From the NCBI GenBank assembly GCA_039819285.1, contig JBCBSH010000091.1, positions 1 to 16,468 on the forward strand: a stretch of 16,468 nt of DNA. The letters are read 5' to 3'. Under the pieces are notes generated by a model. It saw nothing but the letters and a program-made list of their open reading frames with translations, was not told where the DNA came from and searched no databases. Of the stretch, positions 13,597 through 16,468 are shown one piece after another (position 1 is the stretch's first letter; each line of letters opens with the position of its first letter). This DNA is from JANQGH01 sp039819285. GTDB taxonomy: Bacteria > Pseudomonadota > Alphaproteobacteria > DSM-16000 > Inquilinaceae. The position numbers and the translations under genes are program-made.

Positions 13597-15254
13597 GCAA
13601 GACCGTTCGCTTCACGTTTGACGGAGAGCCGCAAACCGCCTCCGAAAATGTCTCGGTGGCGGCCGCCCTGACGGGCGCGGGACACACCCGACTGCGCCGC
13701 ACCGACGGCGACAGCGCGCGCGGCATGTTTTGCGGTATCGGCGTCTGTCAGGACTGCCTCGTCACCATCGATGGCCGGCCCAATCGCCGGGCCTGCATGA
13801 CGCTGCTGGAAGACGGCATGACCATCGAGACGCAAGTCGCCCGAGCACCGCTTGGCGGGCCAGCGCCGCCCCAACTGAAAGCCGAGCGACTGTCACCAGA
13901 TGTTCTCATCATCGGCGGTGGGGCGGCGGGGCTGGCGGCCGGTATAGCCGCCCGTGCCGAGGGCGCGGATGTGCTGCTGCTCGATGAGCGTAAAGTCGCC
14001 GGCGGCCAGTACTTCAAGCAGCCGGCGCGCGCGGACGCCACGGCGATGGATCCGCAACAGGCGGACGGCGCTGCCCTTGTCGCGGGTGCACGCGATACCG
14101 GCGTTACGATCGTGGCCGGGGCCGAGGTTTGGGGCGCCTTCGACGGCCCTGAAATCATGGCCTCGACCGCGACCCACGTCTATGTGCTGACGCCGCGCGC
14201 CCTGATCGTTGCGACCGGCGCCTATGAGCGGCCGATCATGATCCCAGGCTGGACATTGCCGGGCGTCATGACCGTTGGCGCCGCGCAAACTCTATGGCGC
14301 AGCTATGGCGCGCTGCCGGGCAAGCGGGTGGCGATCTTCGGCAATGGGCCGCTTTGCGCCCAGGTCGCGCTGGAACTGTCGAAGGGCGGGGCCGAGATCA
14401 CCGTTCTTGGCGAGGCGGCGGCACCGGGCTGGACCCAGCCAAGGGCGGTCGCCGCCATGGCCCTTTCCAACCGAGCCCTTGCCGCCAAGGGTGCGGGCAT
14501 GTTGGCCGGGCTGCGACGGCGCGGCATTGCGGTCACTTGGCGGGCCAAGCCGCTGGCGATCGAAGAGAGTGGGGCTGGCCTGACGGTCGCGTACCAGGCG
14601 GGAAAGCGGCGTCGGCAGGTGACGGTGGATGCAGTCTGCCTGAATTTCGGCTTTCAGCCGCAAAATGAGATCCTGCGCCTGCTGGGCGCAAGCATGCGGT
14701 TTGACACCAGGTTCGAACAGCTTCGCCCCGACCGCAGCGAGGTGATGGAGACCAGCGTGCCCGGCGTCTACGCGGTTGGCGACTGCTGTGGTCTTGGCGG
14801 CGCGCACGCGGCATTGGTCGAGGGCCGGATCGCTGGGCGGGCCGCCGCTGGCGGCAGCGGTCCTACCGACAAGGAGATTGCCGAGCTGTCCGGTCACCGG
14901 CGCTTTCAGGATGCACTTTGGCAGGTCTATGCGGCCGACCCGCCCGGTATCGAGCGCGCAACCCCAGAAACCCTTATCTGCCGGTGCGAGGAAGTCACGT
15001 GCGCGAAGCTTGACGATGCGCTCAAAGCCGGCGACAGCGATATCGGCGCGATCAAGCGGGCGACGCGCATCGGCATGGGGCGCTGTCAGGGCCGCTATTG
15101 CGCACCGGTGTTAGCCGCGTATCTGGCACAAAAGCAGGGCAGAACCCTTGAAGACCTGTCCTTCTTCGCGCCGCAGGTACCGATAAAGCCGGTCGATATC
15201 GCCACGATTGCCGCGACGGAAGCGCTATTGGAAACGCCGCCGGCCGATGGCTGA
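13593..15254 (+). CDS. Fused [2Fe-2S]/FAD/BFD oxidoreductase, opine-oxidase (OoxA/HcnA-HcnB) type
   Basis: The 553-residue protein has three parts. An N-terminal Fer2-like domain (1-85) has C47, C52, C55 and C68. An FAD/NAD-binding disulfide-oxidoreductase-like domain (about 103-440) carries IIGGGAAGLAAG, the second dinucleotide motif IFGNGPLCAQVALELS and the FAD-closing GVYAVGDCCGLGG. A C-terminal BFD-like [2Fe-2S] domain has C463-x-C465, C498 and C503. In opine oxidases, hydrogen cyanide synthase and D-hydroxyproline dehydrogenase the ferredoxin-like and FAD parts are usually separate small and large subunits; here they are one chain. It would relay electrons from the DAO-type partner encoded next. 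ATG at 13593 overlaps the preceding stop. The frame is open further back to 13320, but that part lies inside the preceding gene. Confidence 0.9.
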   Translation: MSKTVRFTFDGEPQTASENVSVAAALTGAGHTRLRRTDGDSARGMFCGIGVCQDCLVTIDGRPNRRACMTLLEDGMTIETQVARAPLGGPAPPQLKAERLSPDVLIIGGGAAGLAAGIAARAEGADVLLLDERKVAGGQYFKQPARADATAMDPQQADGAALVAGARDTGVTIVAGAEVWGAFDGPEIMASTATHVYVLTPRALIVATGAYERPIMIPGWTLPGVMTVGAAQTLWRSYGALPGKRVAIFGNGPLCAQVALELSKGGAEITVLGEAAAPGWTQPRAVAAMALSNRALAAKGAGMLAGLRRRGIAVTWRAKPLAIEESGAGLTVAYQAGKRRRQVTVDAVCLNFGFQPQNEILRLLGASMRFDTRFEQLRPDRSEVMETSVPGVYAVGDCCGLGGAHAALVEGRIAGRAAAGGSGPTDKEIAELSGHRRFQDALWQVYAADPPGIERATPETLICRCEEVTCAKLDDALKAGDSDIGAIKRATRIGMGRCQGRYCAPVLAAYLAQKQGRTLEDLSFFAPQVPIKPVDIATIAATEALLETPPADG

Positions 15255-16374
15255 AACGATCGACCTGCTGATCGTCGGCGGCGGGATCACAGGGCAATCG
15301 GCCGCACTGACCGCGGCAGGCGCGGGCGCCAGGGTGGCGATCGTGGATAGTGCGCAGAATGTCGGCTCGCACGCCAATGCCGGCAGCCTGCACGTGCAGA
15401 TGCAAAGCCGTTTCCTGCGGCTAAACCCCCACCTTGCGGAGAACGTCGAGAGTTCGCTGCCGCTCTATCTCGCTGCCGTCAACGAGTGGGAGGTACTCGA
15501 AGACGTGCTTGGAGGCGTAGAGTTGACCCGCGAGGGCGGGCTGATGCTGGCCGAAGGCGCCGATCAGATGGCCTTCCTCCGCGAAAAGGCGGAACGGGAG
15601 GCAAAGAAGGGTCTCGCCGTCGACATACTAGAGCGCCAGGAATTGGAGCGCATCGCGCCGTATCTAGGCCCTGGAATCGTCGGCGCTGAGATTTGCCATG
15701 ACGAAGGCAAGGTAAACCCCCTCATCGCGAACAGCAAAATGGACGCTCGATTAAGCGCGCTTGGGGTGCGGCAGATCGCCGATCGGATCATCGGCGTAGA
15801 GACCGCCGACGGAAAGCCGGCGGCGATCGGCCAGGTCCGTCACGAGGCCACCCACATCCTGATCGCGGCTGCCTGGGGCACTGAGGCGCTGACCCGGTCA
15901 CTTGGCCTTCGTCTGCCCACGCCGCCCGAACCGCTGCACATGAACATCACGGAGGCGGGCGAGTACGCCATCAAGCATCTGGTTCAACATGCTGAACGGT
16001 CGATCACGTTAAAGCAGTTCAGATCGGGCCAGGTGGTTATCGGCGGCGGTTGGCCGGCACACCAAAACGGCATCGAGGCCACGCCTCGGGTACGGGGCGA
16101 CAGCTTGCTGGGCAATGTCGCCCTGGCGGCGACCATTGCGCCGGGCATTGCGGGGCTGAGGGTCTTGCGCACCTGGGCTGGTGTCAATACGCCCGTGGAC
16201 GGAAAAGCGACGATCGGACCCGTTCGCCCGGGCGCGCGCGTCTCGCTCGCCCTGCCCGGCGACGCGGGCTATACGCTCGGCCCCATTGTCGGGCGTAGCG
16301 CCGCGGAGGAAATCCTGGGCCTGCCGCCGCAGATCGATCTGGCCCCCTACGCGCCGAACCGCTGGTTCAACTAA
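15247..16374 (+). CDS. FAD-dependent DAO-family oxidase subunit (OoxB/HcnC-like)
   Basis: The 375-residue flavoprotein has the FAD motif IVGGGITG (9-16) with D34 at the end of the second strand, SHANAGSLHVQMQSRF at 41-56 in the FAD-contact region, and a C-terminal segment with RTWAGVNTPVDGKATIGPV and GYTLGPIVG, typical of glycine/D-amino-acid oxidase-fold enzymes. It oxidises a C-N bond of an amino or imino acid in known relatives (octopine/nopaline oxidase, sarcosine oxidase, D-hydroxyproline dehydrogenase). It overlaps the preceding gene by 8 nt and is almost certainly its complex partner. The ATG at 15247 is in frame inside the preceding gene's end. Its stop overlaps the stop of the convergent gene at 16371 by 3 nt. 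Substrate unknown. Confidence 0.9.
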   Translation: MAETIDLLIVGGGITGQSAALTAAGAGARVAIVDSAQNVGSHANAGSLHVQMQSRFLRLNPHLAENVESSLPLYLAAVNEWEVLEDVLGGVELTREGGLMLAEGADQMAFLREKAEREAKKGLAVDILERQELERIAPYLGPGIVGAEICHDEGKVNPLIANSKMDARLSALGVRQIADRIIGVETADGKPAAIGQVRHEATHILIAAAWGTEALTRSLGLRLPTPPEPLHMNITEAGEYAIKHLVQHAERSITLKQFRSGQVVIGGGWPAHQNGIEATPRVRGDSLLGNVALAATIAPGIAGLRVLRTWAGVNTPVDGKATIGPVRPGARVSLALPGDAGYTLGPIVGRSAAEEILGLPPQIDLAPYAPNRWFN

Positions 16375-16468
16375 CGTGCCAGCGATCTCTGGATCTGGTC
16401 CGCTGTTTCCTTCAGCTTCGGCAAATAGATCTTGACCATGTCCTCCGGCACCGCCCGAACGGAAGGGA
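16371..16468 (-). CDS. Probable IclR-family regulator, C-terminal end only
   Basis: The minus strand carries the last 31 codons of a gene that runs off the right edge: PSVRAVPEDMVKIYLPK, then LKETADQIQRSLAR and TAG. A 'PS.R' turn followed by one long helix ending '...TA..I...L' is the usual C-terminus of IclR-family effector-binding domains. The assignment rests on this short piece and is moderate. It is convergent with the DAO oxidase, and the stop codons overlap (16371-16374). As a neighbour it could regulate the block starting at 12658. Confidence 0.5.
   Translation of the reverse strand, partial: PSVRAVPEDMVKIYLPKLKETADQIQRSLAR

Noticed and set aside
1..16468. CRISPR arrays, tRNA/rRNA genes, insertion sequences
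   Set aside because: No regularly spaced repeats, no recognisable structural RNA and no transposase or terminal inverted repeats were found on either strand.

Overview
The window looks like a piece of a GC-rich alphaproteobacterial chromosome. This is inferred from the GC-rich codon use, the three-gene TRAP transporter, the opine-oxidase-like flavoenzymes and the LacI and IclR regulators; no rRNA or tRNA is present to place the organism. It has two parts: a left third of broken and rearranged accessory genes (about 1-3250), and a right part with intact, tightly packed catabolic genes (about 3250-16468).

Left part. At the left edge is the N-terminus of a polysaccharide flippase (minus strand). 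Two paralogous genes for small exported two-cysteine proteins (332-629, frameshifted; 1521-1934, intact) flank an O-antigen-ligase gene that has lost its 5' half (687-1385). A small two-helix membrane protein follows (2089-2349). Positions 2626-3112 then hold three gene pieces in alternating orientation: a formylglycine-generating-enzyme motif block (+), a sulfatase C-terminus (-) and a 3-hydroxyacyl-CoA dehydrogenase C-terminus (+) interrupted by an amber codon.

Right part. A GNAT-like protein (3249-4337) faces a leftward operon of TRAP small subunit, TRAP large subunit, TRAP binding protein and an amidohydrolase of the sugar-lactonase type (8312 to 4370). Divergent from it is a LacI-family regulator followed by an acid-sugar dehydratase-like enolase-superfamily enzyme (8495-10683). 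A perfect 18-bp palindrome lies in the divergent promoter region, and a 16/18 match lies inside the 3' end of the TRAP small-subunit gene. Next come a convergent SDR dehydrogenase (10692-11447), a TIM-barrel sugar isomerase/epimerase-like protein (11651-12487), and a translationally coupled block: an L-gulonate-3-dehydrogenase-like enzyme, a fused [2Fe-2S]/FAD/BFD opine-oxidase-type subunit, and a DAO-family oxidase subunit (12658-16374). A palindrome precedes this block, and the tail of a probable IclR regulator closes the window.

How the genes could work together (inference): TRAP import of an acidic substrate; oxidation of a C-N or C-OH bond by the two-protein flavoenzyme; sugar-acid oxidation and isomerisation by the SDR, the gulonate-dehydrogenase-like enzyme and the TIM-barrel protein; lactone opening by the amidohydrolase; and dehydration by the enolase-superfamily enzyme. 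Lactonase, acid-sugar dehydratase and SDR together resemble non-phosphorylative L-fucose/L-rhamnose-type routes. The opine-oxidase pair suggests that the substrate may carry an amine, such as an amino-sugar acid or a sugar-amino-acid conjugate. No aldolase or hydrolase for the final cleavage is visible here.
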